Assembly (NCBI GenBank): GCA_905339235.1
Contig: CAJPFG010000001.1
Coordinates: 1 to 64,000, forward strand
Direction of reading: 5' to 3'
DNA: 64,000 nucleotides
Source of the DNA: Phycisphaerales bacterium
GTDB taxonomy: Bacteria > Planctomycetota > Phycisphaerae > Phycisphaerales > UBA1924
The notes beneath the pieces were generated by a model. That model was not told the origin of the DNA. It made no database searches and was given only the letters and a program-made list of their open reading frames with translations. Below are positions 7,556-15,757 of this stretch, one piece after another (within the stretch, counting starts at the first letter, position 1; each line of letters begins with the position of its first letter). The position numbers and the translations under genes are program-made.

Positions 7556-9367
7556 TCAGCGGCGGTTCTGCTGGACCACATCGAGTTTGAACGGTGGATT
7601 GAAGTCGTAGATCGTCTTGCTGCCCTTGTTGAACATTTTGATCTCGCGCCCGAGGCTGACGCGGAAGAGCAGGACCATCTTCTGGGTCGGGCGGCTGCGG
7701 GAGAGGCTGGGCAGTTGCGACATCGACCGGATCGGATCGCCCGGGGAGAATCGGACTTTGAACACCGTTTCGTCCTGGTACACGAATCCGACGGGCTGGT
7801 ACTGGTCGCCCTGCGTGTCCACGAGCATCGGCGGCAGGATGTTTTCCGCGGCGGTCACGGCCCCACCCAGCAGGCTGGTCCGGCTGCTGGGGCCGACTTC
7901 CATCTGGATGAGAACAGTCGTGGAATCGGCGATGAAGTTCTCGACCCGCAAGCCGCGCTCCGTCAGCGCCTTGGGGAGTTCGGACACGTAGATCTCGGCC
8001 GTGCCCTGCATGATGATGTTGGTGTTGTTCTCCTCGCTGAGGTCGAGTTGGCCGTGCTGGCCCTTCTGGAGCGTGACGTTCCAGGGCAGGCGGAGGGTCG
8101 CCTGGATTCCCTCGGGGAGCCGTCCGCTGACGTAGGGGCGTCCGTCGCCGATCTGGATGACGCCGGAGGCATCGATGGTGGTGCCCGGCGTGGCGCTGGT
8201 TCCGGTGGAGGCGAGTTGTCCGCCTAGGCCCAGAGCGGTCAGGCCCGCGTCGCGTTCTTCGGCGGAGTTGAACTTGGCGCGGGGCTGGGAGGTGGCGCCC
8301 TGATCGATGCGGTGGCGCAGCCCCTTGACGTACAGCGCGATGGGCTGGTATCCGGGCGGGCAGGGGAACTCGAAGGCGAAGGGGGTCTCCGAGGCGCCGC
8401 CGACCGACGCGATGAAGACGTCCGCGGCGTTGTATTTCCAGCGAGCCACGCCCGGGTTTTGCGGCGAAGCCTGGGAGGAGACGGCGAAGGGGAAGACCAG
8501 CATCTGGTCGCCGGACGCGTTTTCGAGGACCAGTTGGGCCTGTGCGTTTCCAATTGCCGATTGGCCGTCCTTCTCCTTCGAGCCCGCCTTGAACGAGACG
8601 ACAAAGCCCTCGATGTGCGTCTGCGGGGGGTAGGGCTCGCCGTTGGGGTCGGTCACCGCCTGCGGGTTGCGGTCCCATTGGTCGTGCAGCAGGTCGTTGA
8701 AGTTCGTGCGGTCGCTGCCGACGGTGAACCGGGACTTGACCTCGATGTCGCCCGGCCGGAACGTGTTCCGCCCCGATCCCTCGAAGGGCGACATGCGGTT
8801 GGCGTTGCCGACCTCATACGCCGCGGCCTGCCACTTCGCGAGCGGCTCTTCCACCTTGAAGGCGCGCTGCGAAAGGTGGGAATAGAACACGAACGTGAAC
8901 TTGTCGAAAGGCACCCACAAGCCGCCGGATCGCTCCACGTTGCCGGTGCCGCCGGAGGTGAACGACTGGCAGCCGAGGTAGTCCACGCGAAGGAACGACA
9001 GGCTGGTGACGAGGATGCCGACGGAGATCGTGCCGGAGGCGACGCCGAGCAGGCCGCCGCCGATGAAGTCCACCGTGGAGTTGATCTGGACGTTGGCCCG
9101 GATGATGCGATCAAGCACCGGGCGGAGAATTCCCAATGTCACGACGAAGGGCGCGGCGAGCCCAATCGCCCAGGCGGAGCCCGCCACAACGCCGGTCGCC
9201 TTGGCGTCGTTGAGCAGGTATATCGCGATGGGTTCCCACGCCGCGAAGGCCACCGCCCCGGCGATGATGGTGCAGAGCAGGTGGATCAGCGCCGAGAAGA
9301 ACCCGCGCGTGAGCCAGATGTATCCGATCAGTAGCACGACCACGATGCTGACAATGCTGATGACCAT
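7556..9367 (-). CDS. CvpA-domain membrane protein with a large unknown C-terminal region
   Basis: A 603-residue protein. The first 130 residues look like a CvpA family membrane domain: four hydrophobic segments starting MVISIVSIVVVLLIGYIWLT, with LIHLLCTIIAGAVAFA and NVQINSTVDFIGGGLLGVASG. Colicin V production-type proteins are small (about 160-190 residues), so the remaining 470 residues are an addition; they hold predicted beta-rich stretches such as VLLFRVSLGREIKMFNKGSK and ALTERGLRVENFIADSTTVL, and a C-terminal NPPFKLDVVQQNRR. I do not recognise that region. AAGGAAATG precedes ATG 9367. The GspE-like gene ends 51 bases upstream, so the three minus genes 11200-6483 form a probable operon. 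Confidence 0.7.
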   Translation of the reverse strand: MVISIVSIVVVLLIGYIWLTRGFFSALIHLLCTIIAGAVAFAAWEPIAIYLLNDAKATGVVAGSAWAIGLAAPFVVTLGILRPVLDRIIRANVQINSTVDFIGGGLLGVASGTISVGILVTSLSFLRVDYLGCQSFTSGGTGNVERSGGLWVPFDKFTFVFYSHLSQRAFKVEEPLAKWQAAAYEVGNANRMSPFEGSGRNTFRPGDIEVKSRFTVGSDRTNFNDLLHDQWDRNPQAVTDPNGEPYPPQTHIEGFVVSFKAGSKEKDGQSAIGNAQAQLVLENASGDQMLVFPFAVSSQASPQNPGVARWKYNAADVFIASVGGASETPFAFEFPCPPGYQPIALYVKGLRHRIDQGATSQPRAKFNSAEERDAGLTALGLGGQLASTGTSATPGTTIDASGVIQIGDGRPYVSGRLPEGIQATLRLPWNVTLQKGQHGQLDLSEENNTNIIMQGTAEIYVSELPKALTERGLRVENFIADSTTVLIQMEVGPSSRTSLLGGAVTAAENILPPMLVDTQGDQYQPVGFVYQDETVFKVRFSPGDPIRSMSQLPSLSRSRPTQKMVLLFRVSLGREIKMFNKGSKTIYDFNPPFKLDVVQQNRR

Positions 9368-9418
9368 CGTTCATTTCCTTGCACGAATCGGGGCACGAGT
9401 CGGGCCTGTCGGGCCCGG

Positions 9419-11200
9419 TCAGGACTTCTGGGGCGCGGCGACGACGGCGGGGGCTGGTTTCGGCGTGGCCGCGGCGGCGGGCTTGGGCGCTTCGTCCGCC
9501 GTCGCTCGCAGCACTTCCTCCACGCTGGTGATCCCGTCGAGCGCCTTACGGAGCGCGGCCTGCTGGATCATGGGCAGGTTCTTCTTGCGGAACTCCATCT
9601 TCAGCGCGTTCCAGTCCTGCGCCTTCACGGCGGCCCGCTCGGCGACGCCGAGGGGGAAGACTTCGAAAACGCCCTCGAGGCCCACGTACCCAACGCCCCC
9701 GCACGCGGGGCAGGTCTCGGGCTTGTTCTTGACGAGAACCTGACCGCCCTTCTTGAAGAGTTGCTTGATCTTGTCCGCGGGCAGGCCGAGTTTCTTGAGC
9801 ATGTCCGCGCTGGGCTGATAGGCCTGGCGGCAGTTGGTGCACAGCCTGCGGAGCACGCGGGAGCACACCACTCCGTGCAGGGTCTTGGAGGCGGTGTCGG
9901 GATCGCCCACGGCCTTGAGGTACGTCTGCAAGGCGCCCAGCGCGCTGGCCGCCTGGAACGAGAGGTACACGCGGCATCGCTCCGCGTCAACCTTGGCGAC
10001 TTCCTTGGCGGTGTTGGCGTCGGGCATTTCCGCGACGCCGACGACATCGGGATCGCGCCGGAGGATCGAACGAACGGTGGTGCCGAAGTCGGATCCTTCG
10101 GACTGGGGATCGAACTTGTTCTGGCGGATGCCCTCGAGCGTGTCCTGCATTTCGAGTTCGAGAGTCTGCACGTTGCGGGTGTACGCGTCGTGCATCTTAA
10201 GGACCGTGTAGAACGCGGTGGTGCGGCCGCCGTCGGGCGGGGCGGTGACGAGCACCACGCCCTTGCTGTCCTCGATGAGGGTCTTCATCGCCTCCATCTG
10301 GGGCTCGAGAAGCCCCAGGGCCTCGGTCTTGCGGCGAACCTGTCCTTCGGGGTCGAGCAGGATGGTCACGCGCATGCCGGCCTGCGAGCCGATCGACGAG
10401 ACGCGGACTTTCGTGCGCAGCGTCCCGCGCTCGATCGTGATGTCCGCGGACTGCCGCTTGCGACGGTCGGTCAGGTCCAGTTTCGCGGCGCCGCGCCAGA
10501 AGTCCATGAGTTTGAGCGCTTCCGCGCCGCTCAGGATCCCCGGGGGCGGCGGTGGAGGTCCGTCCTTGGTTTGAACCGGCTCGGTGAGCACCGCCGCCGT
10601 GCGAACCCCGTCGATCATGAATGTCACGGCGTACGCGCCGTCCTTGCCGCCCGGGTTGAAGTCGATCTGCGTAGCCCGCGCGCCGGTCGCGCGGGTGAAG
10701 ACGTTTTCCGAGGCCACACGGATGTCAAACTCGGGCGTCCCGGACTGGGGCGCCTGGACGAGCGACTTGTCGGGGCCCTTGATGTTGAGTTCGACCTGGC
10801 CCTGCAGGGCGGCCTTCTTCTTTTCGTCGCGCGCCTTGGTCCACTTGGACATGTCCATGGTGAGGCGGAACTGCTCGGGAACGCGCTCGTCCTTGTTCGT
10901 GATCATCGCGAAGGCGACAATGTCGGCGGCAAGCACGATCATCATGAGCGCCCAGCCGATCCAGAAGGTGAACTCCTCCTTCATCGGAAGGGAGAGCGCC
11001 GCGATCAGGGCCACCGCGCCGCAGACCACGTGCACCGTTCCCCAGGTCTGGCGGGGGAGGATGAACCGGGCGGCGTGCTTGTCGAGCACCTTCGAGACGA
11101 TGATCGCCCACGGAATGAACGGCAGAAGCAGAAGGAACGGCTTCCACCATGAAACGAGCTGGTAGGCCTCTTCGGCGGCCAGTGTCGTGCTGAAGAACAT
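9419..11200 (-). CDS. Membrane-anchored GspE/PilB-like protein with degenerate ATPase motifs
   Basis: A 593-residue protein. Residues 1-105 contain three to four membrane segments (WKPFLLLLPFIPWAIIVSKV, WGTVHVVCGAVALIAALSL, FWIGWALMMIVLAADIVAFA). Residues about 225-590 resemble the secretion ATPase GspE/PilB: LLDPEGQVRRKTEALGLL, EDSKGVVLVTAPPDGGRTT, SILRRDPDVVGVAEMPD, and the paired CxxC motifs CTNCRQ and CPACGG with HGVVCSRVLRRLC between. The Walker A consensus GPTGSGKTT is here APPDGGRTT, with the key Lys replaced by Arg; the Walker B region reads VGVAEMPD rather than VGEIRD, and the His box (GHLVLSTLHTN) is CRVYLSFQAAS. It is probably not a normal assembly ATPase. It is followed by the CvpA-like gene. 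Confidence 0.75.
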   Translation of the reverse strand: MFFSTTLAAEEAYQLVSWWKPFLLLLPFIPWAIIVSKVLDKHAARFILPRQTWGTVHVVCGAVALIAALSLPMKEEFTFWIGWALMMIVLAADIVAFAMITNKDERVPEQFRLTMDMSKWTKARDEKKKAALQGQVELNIKGPDKSLVQAPQSGTPEFDIRVASENVFTRATGARATQIDFNPGGKDGAYAVTFMIDGVRTAAVLTEPVQTKDGPPPPPPGILSGAEALKLMDFWRGAAKLDLTDRRKRQSADITIERGTLRTKVRVSSIGSQAGMRVTILLDPEGQVRRKTEALGLLEPQMEAMKTLIEDSKGVVLVTAPPDGGRTTAFYTVLKMHDAYTRNVQTLELEMQDTLEGIRQNKFDPQSEGSDFGTTVRSILRRDPDVVGVAEMPDANTAKEVAKVDAERCRVYLSFQAASALGALQTYLKAVGDPDTASKTLHGVVCSRVLRRLCTNCRQAYQPSADMLKKLGLPADKIKQLFKKGGQVLVKNKPETCPACGGVGYVGLEGVFEVFPLGVAERAAVKAQDWNALKMEFRKKNLPMIQQAALRKALDGITSVEEVLRATADEAPKPAAAATPKPAPAVVAAPQKS

Positions 11201-11238
11201 CAGGAGTTCCTGTGCGAGAAAGATACCGCTGCCAACTT

Positions 11239-11260
11239 CCCGGTTCGGGTCCCGACCGGG
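11239..11260. other. Hairpin flanked by an 8-bp direct repeat
   Basis: CCCGGTTCGGG (11239-11249) and CCCGACCGGG (11251-11260) form a stem with one bulged T. It lies 39 bases upstream of the GspE-like start codon on the minus strand. AGATACCG occurs on both sides (11221-11228 and 11261-11268). It could be an operator or an attenuator in the 11201-11388 spacer; no T-run is present. Confidence 0.3.
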
Positions 11261-11388
11261 AGATACCGACTCCCACGCCGCGGGGTTGCACCGCCGGGCG
11301 AACCCGGGCGATAGGCGACGTGGAACCGGGAAGCATACCAGATTCGACGCCTCAGGTCGAAACGGTTCCCTTCGATGCTAACCCCTGT

Positions 11389-12753
11389 TCAAAGGCACCC
11401 GCCGCCGTTGACGAGTTGCTCCATGGCCTCGATGTCAAAGCCGTTCAGGGCCCCGTCCTGGTTGATGTCCGGATCGTTGGGGGAGCAGCCGATGTCGCCG
11501 TTGACCGCCTGTTCGACGCACTCCACGTCAAAGCCGTTGACAGCCCCGTCGTCGTTGAAATCCGCGGGAGACTGGGGCGCCCCGCGGAAGTTGGACATGA
11601 TCGGCGCTGTGTTGGTGATGCACAGGGCGTTGTACGTTTCTCCGGTCTGACCCAGTGGAATTCCCATGGCGTAGCCGTTGTACGTGATGTCCGGATTCGA
11701 GAATCGGCCGATGCGGGTGCCGGGGGAATAGGCCATGACGGTGCGGTAGACCTGGTCGGGGGTGCGGTAGCCGTAGGCGTAGGAGTACGCGGCGGCGCCG
11801 GCGTTGTCCCGGTCGTGGGCGCAGCCCATGTTGTGGCCGAGTTCGTGGGCCCAGGTGTATCCGCCGATGCAGTCCTTGTCGGTGACCGAAAAGGCGCTGG
11901 TGTGAAAGTTGGGGCCGGGGTTGGTCATGAGGTACGCGATGCCGCAGGCGTTGAAGCTGCTGACGAGCAGCGAGCAGGCGTCGGCGCCCATGGCGTTGCG
12001 GATGCAGTGCACCTCGTCCATGATGTTGTCGGTGGTACTGCGGAACCGTCCGAGGTCGGTGCTGGCGTTGTTCGACTCGACGTAGTCGATGAGGCCCGTG
12101 TACGCGAGTTCGACCTGAACATCGGCCTGGCTGTTGACATACACGGTGTTGGCCTGCGCGATGGCGAAGACCGCGCGCGCCTGGATCGCGGCCTCGCCAC
12201 CCTCGGCGTCGCGGGCCTGGGCGGTGTAGACGATGAGGCTGCGGATGATGGGCGTACCGCGTTCCGAATACCCCGGAGCCCCCCCTCCGGCGTTGATCTC
12301 GTGCTCCTGCCCGCAGGCGCAGGTCTTCCAGCCGCGGTTGTCGATCTCGCGGACAAGGTGGATGGTGTCGCGGAGGTAGCGGATTTCGAAGGCGCCCAGG
12401 CGGGCGGAGCGGATCTCGCCGGTCATGACGCCGCGGCCCATGACGAAGAGGAACTCGCCTTCAGGCTCGGCGGGCAGGTCGCCGCGGAGGACGCGGAATC
12501 CGAGTTCGTCGTGAGCGTCGCGGACGAGGCCGGTGACGGCGAGGTCGTCGAAGAGTTGGAGGGAGAGCGATTCGCCGGACTGGAGAGTGCAGTTGGTGAG
12601 GAGTTTGGCGTCAACGTTGACCGCGCGGGCGCGGATGGTGGGGGTGTCGTCGGCGGGGCGGCCCGACCACGCGGCGGGTGTGAAGAGTTGCAGGGGCTGG
12701 CCCAGCGCGGACGCGGCGGCGAAGGACCAGGCGGCGATGAGGAAGCGGATCAT
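11389..12753 (-). CDS. Secreted metzincin-type zinc protease with dockerin-like tail
   Basis: A 454-residue protein. ATG 12753 has GGGAG upstream and begins a signal peptide (MIRFLIAAWSFAAASALG). The zinc-binding motif HELGHNMGCAHD lies at about residues 303-314 (HExxHxxGxxHD), followed by a Met-turn-like VMAYSPG some 30 residues later, which marks the metzincin fold (reprolysin or M12-like). The last 60 residues are two dockerin-like units, FNDDGAVNGFDVECVEQAVN and INQDGALNGFDIEAMEQLVN, each with a nearby Cys. It should act outside the cytoplasm on protein substrates. The nearest upstream gene on the strand is the 951-residue dockerin-tailed protein, separated by a terminator. Confidence 0.87.
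   Translation of the reverse strand: MIRFLIAAWSFAAASALGQPLQLFTPAAWSGRPADDTPTIRARAVNVDAKLLTNCTLQSGESLSLQLFDDLAVTGLVRDAHDELGFRVLRGDLPAEPEGEFLFVMGRGVMTGEIRSARLGAFEIRYLRDTIHLVREIDNRGWKTCACGQEHEINAGGGAPGYSERGTPIIRSLIVYTAQARDAEGGEAAIQARAVFAIAQANTVYVNSQADVQVELAYTGLIDYVESNNASTDLGRFRSTTDNIMDEVHCIRNAMGADACSLLVSSFNACGIAYLMTNPGPNFHTSAFSVTDKDCIGGYTWAHELGHNMGCAHDRDNAGAAAYSYAYGYRTPDQVYRTVMAYSPGTRIGRFSNPDITYNGYAMGIPLGQTGETYNALCITNTAPIMSNFRGAPQSPADFNDDGAVNGFDVECVEQAVNGDIGCSPNDPDINQDGALNGFDIEAMEQLVNGGGCL
11395..11560 (-). repeat. Dockerin-like C-terminal cassette, copy 2
   Basis: The DNA segment encoding the two tail units of the metzincin, similar to 6486-6665. Both copies have one Cys between the two units and one at the extreme C-terminus, which could form a disulfide. 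Confidence 0.6.
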
Positions 12754-12831
12754 CGTGAACTCCCATGTTCCGGCCGAACGGCCGGGCCCCAGAGACAGCA
12801 GTATCCGCGGATTCAGGCATTTCCGCAAGCG

Positions 12832-12856
12832 AAACGGGCCCCGAATGGGGCCCGTT
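12832..12856 (-). terminator. Terminator downstream of the 951-residue secreted protein
   Basis: On the minus strand, ACGGGCCCC and GGGGCCCGT form a perfect 9-bp stem with loop ATTC, followed by TTC. It starts 46 bases after the stop at 12902 and should separate that gene from the metzincin gene. Confidence 0.7.
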
Positions 12857-12901
12857 GGTGGAAGGCGGGGGTCGCTACGGCACGCCCGCGGCAACGCGGG
12901 C

Positions 12902-15757
12902 CTAAGGGCAGGTACCTGCCACCATGTGATTCTCCAGATCGCCAACGTCGTTGCCGTTTTCTACGCCGTCCCGGTTGAAGTCGATATAGGGAATGGCGTA
13001 TGGCACGATCAACGAGTAGTCTCCGTTGACCGCCAACTCGAGGGCGGTCAAATCGCTGGGATTTTCGGCGCCATCACCGTTGTAGTCGTACCAGCAGAGA
13101 TCGGGTTCGCAGCAGTCGATGGTGCCGTTTGGCGGCCAGAGGTCGAGCGTTCCCTGTGAGTCGAAGATGTCCTCGACGTCGTCGATGCCGTTGCGATTGC
13201 AGTCCGACAGCAGTTCGAACACGAACTCGAAGCTCTTGACCGGAACGTGCTCGTCGGTGAGCAAGCCGTCGCAGAGCAGTCGTGCATCCGGCGAGCTCGT
13301 GCTGTTGATCACCGGCGTGATCGTGTAGACTCCGGGCGAGATCAATGTGCTCCCGTTCCCGCGGATAATGACCTCGGTCGAGTAGCTTCCTCCCAACTCC
13401 TGATTCACTGTAACGTCCGTGAACGCGGCGTAGTCGAAGGGATCGCCGTCCTTCATCATCGAAATTGGCTTGCCGTTGCCCAGGAAACAGACCGGGCCGT
13501 AGGTGATTACGGTGATGCTCTCAAACTGGTACGGGTCCGGATCGGGGTTGCAGTCGCCCCCTGCTGGCAGTTGCGAGAACGCGGAGTTGAGGAACGTAGG
13601 GACAGAAAACCCGGATTGAGGCTGGGTGCAGTCGTCATCGTGGACGTTGAACTTCACCAAGCCCACGGCCCCGCCACCGAGTTCCGACGCGTGGCGCTTG
13701 TAATACGGCGCGGTATCCGGCGAGCTGGATCCGGAAGCGAGCACGATGGGGGAGGACTGCGCGGCGAATACCCGCACGGGACCCGCCCACAGGTTCGGCG
13801 CGTCTGCCGTTCCTGCGTTGGCGTTCAACACGATCATGCCGGCGAGCGCGCCGTCGATGTTGATCTCGCCCGCGTCCAAGCGAGCGCCGGCGCGTGGCGA
13901 TGCTTCTGAAGGGTCTACAGGCTCCTGGGCCGGAATCCACGCCGAATCCACGCAGTCAAAACCCGCGTCCACACAACCGCAACGGAGCGTCGTCGGCCCG
14001 CTCGCGGCTCCCAAGGCATCGCCGATCTGTACAAGCTGCGCGGCAACCACACTGGGCAGGTGCACCTCTCCCAAGACTGATCCGCTCACGGCGAATGACG
14101 TGAACTCCTGCACCCACAGACGCCCGCCCTGCCCGATGCAGCCGATGTGAACCGAGCCCACCGACGCAAAGTCATCGGACCGGTCGGTATCCACCGGAGG
14201 GACCGCGCTGTCGTCAAAGATGCCGCTCCAGATCGCGCCCTCGCGAAGGAACTCGATGGTCAGCGAGCCGATGGACGCGACTTCGACAGTCGGCATTCGC
14301 TCGTACATCTCGCCCAGGGCGCCCTCCGAAGGCGAGTACTCGAACGCGGTCATGTTGGCGATTCGAAGATCGGTGACAGCGGGCGCTGCGATGATGGAGG
14401 GCCCGACGCCTTCCTCGTCGCAGGCCAATCCGGTGGCGTACAGAGTGTCCATCTGAGCCGCGTTGCGCGGGTTGATGCTCGGACACGCAGAGAAGTTGTG
14501 CGCCGATCCCGTGAACCCGCGAAGCGTGGGGTAACTCTCGTAGGCCGCGTCGGATGCGCCATACCCAATGCTGACCAGCGGCGTCAAGGCCGTGGCATCG
14601 TCGATCTCGGTGGCGATCATCGTTCCCTCGAACATGTAGCCGATCTCGATGCTCCCCAGGAGGCGCGCGGCCACAATGTTGCACTCGGCGATGTAGTCCA
14701 CCGTGATGTCGCCGGTCACATCGCCTTTCACGTAGACCCCCGCACGCTGCCCCGCTGTTGTGGGAAGCATGTTGCCGGCGTGGATCGAGCCCGAAAGATC
14801 CCCTCCGGTCTGGATGACGCCGCAGGCTCCTTCTCTGAACGGGTTGGCCTCGGGCGTGCCGATGGTGCGGCCGCTGTCAATGTCGGCATGAAAGTCGGCG
14901 TCGATGTAGTCGGTTTGCCCGTCATACGCGCGTATCTCAGTAATGCCGTTCCCCGCCCAGATCCTCTTGACGTCGTTCGCGGCGCCGATCGGACCGGTGG
15001 TTTGGATCGAGATGATGCGACCCCGCTCCGCCAGCACATCGCCTTGCAGCCCGGTCGCGGTCGTGCTCGGCCCGATGAGTAGTTTTCTGATGCTAGCAAA
15101 CGTCGCCTCGATCACAGGGTTGTACGAGGCCTCATCGCCCAACGCGGTGATTGTCCCAGTGATGCCGTTGCCGGCGCGAACGAACGCGATGGCGTGATGG
15201 GTCGTGGACTCGTCCGAGATATCCAGCGATCTGGCGGTGATGTTCGCGTGTATCGTGCCGACCGGCGAAGTGCCCGGCACGCCGCACTGCAGACGCTGCA
15301 CCTGTCCGACGTCAATTGTGCCGTTTACGTCGCCGCTGGTGAACGCGGCGAGGCGAGTGTGCACTCGCAGAGTTGCGTCCAGTACCTCGATCCCATCGGC
15401 CGAGTCGAGGCCGAGGTCGCGGACGCCGAACTCCATCAACTCCGTCTCGGAGTCTGCAGGCCAGGTTTGGTTGGGCGCGCAAACCAGGATCTGAAGTTCA
15501 CCAGCGGTCCAAGTGCCGTCGATGGTGAGTTTGCCGACTCCATCGTCGGGTACCCCCGCGACAAAGGAGGGATCCCAAATGCGCAAGAGCATAACCCCCG
15601 AGACTTGGCCCACGTTGATCGGGGGGATGTCCTCTTCGGCACCGAGATTGTGTATCTCGCCGTTGCCAATCTGCCATGAGATTGTCTGCGCTTCAACATT
15701 CGCCGCGAGCCATCCTGCGACTCCGCAGCATAAGCCTGTCATCACGATCCATCGCAT
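12902..15757 (-). CDS. Large secreted protein with repetitive beta-rich body and dockerin-like tail
   Basis: A 951-residue protein. ATG 15757 is chosen because GGAGG lies 6-7 bases upstream and a signal peptide follows (MRWIVMTGLCCGVAGWLAA). The body has recurring short units with glycine and alternating hydrophobics (GSIHAGNML, GDVTGDITVDYIAECNIV, LLGSIEIGYMFEGTMIA, VSGSVLGEVHLPSVVAAQLV), which suggest a right-handed beta-helix. It ends in two degenerate dockerin-like units (YNGDGAENPSDLTALELAVN, FNRDGVENGNDVGDLENHMV) and GTCP. Enzymatic activity is not recognisable. Its first 65 bases overlap the 3' end of the FGE-like gene. Confidence 0.7.
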   Translation of the reverse strand: MRWIVMTGLCCGVAGWLAANVEAQTISWQIGNGEIHNLGAEEDIPPINVGQVSGVMLLRIWDPSFVAGVPDDGVGKLTIDGTWTAGELQILVCAPNQTWPADSETELMEFGVRDLGLDSADGIEVLDATLRVHTRLAAFTSGDVNGTIDVGQVQRLQCGVPGTSPVGTIHANITARSLDISDESTTHHAIAFVRAGNGITGTITALGDEASYNPVIEATFASIRKLLIGPSTTATGLQGDVLAERGRIISIQTTGPIGAANDVKRIWAGNGITEIRAYDGQTDYIDADFHADIDSGRTIGTPEANPFREGACGVIQTGGDLSGSIHAGNMLPTTAGQRAGVYVKGDVTGDITVDYIAECNIVAARLLGSIEIGYMFEGTMIATEIDDATALTPLVSIGYGASDAAYESYPTLRGFTGSAHNFSACPSINPRNAAQMDTLYATGLACDEEGVGPSIIAAPAVTDLRIANMTAFEYSPSEGALGEMYERMPTVEVASIGSLTIEFLREGAIWSGIFDDSAVPPVDTDRSDDFASVGSVHIGCIGQGGRLWVQEFTSFAVSGSVLGEVHLPSVVAAQLVQIGDALGAASGPTTLRCGCVDAGFDCVDSAWIPAQEPVDPSEASPRAGARLDAGEINIDGALAGMIVLNANAGTADAPNLWAGPVRVFAAQSSPIVLASGSSSPDTAPYYKRHASELGGGAVGLVKFNVHDDDCTQPQSGFSVPTFLNSAFSQLPAGGDCNPDPDPYQFESITVITYGPVCFLGNGKPISMMKDGDPFDYAAFTDVTVNQELGGSYSTEVIIRGNGSTLISPGVYTITPVINSTSSPDARLLCDGLLTDEHVPVKSFEFVFELLSDCNRNGIDDVEDIFDSQGTLDLWPPNGTIDCCEPDLCWYDYNGDGAENPSDLTALELAVNGDYSLIVPYAIPYIDFNRDGVENGNDVGDLENHMVAGTCP

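Noticed and set aside
8312..12978. Long plus-strand frames across the dockerin, GspE-like and metzincin genes
   Set aside because: They are mirror frames of well-supported minus-strand genes in GC-rich DNA; their sequences lack signal peptides, motifs and ribosome sites.
6483..15757. Cellulosome dockerins
   Set aside because: The units lack the complete duplicated F-type helix and the protein set has no cellulases or cohesins in view; a sorting tail is more likely.
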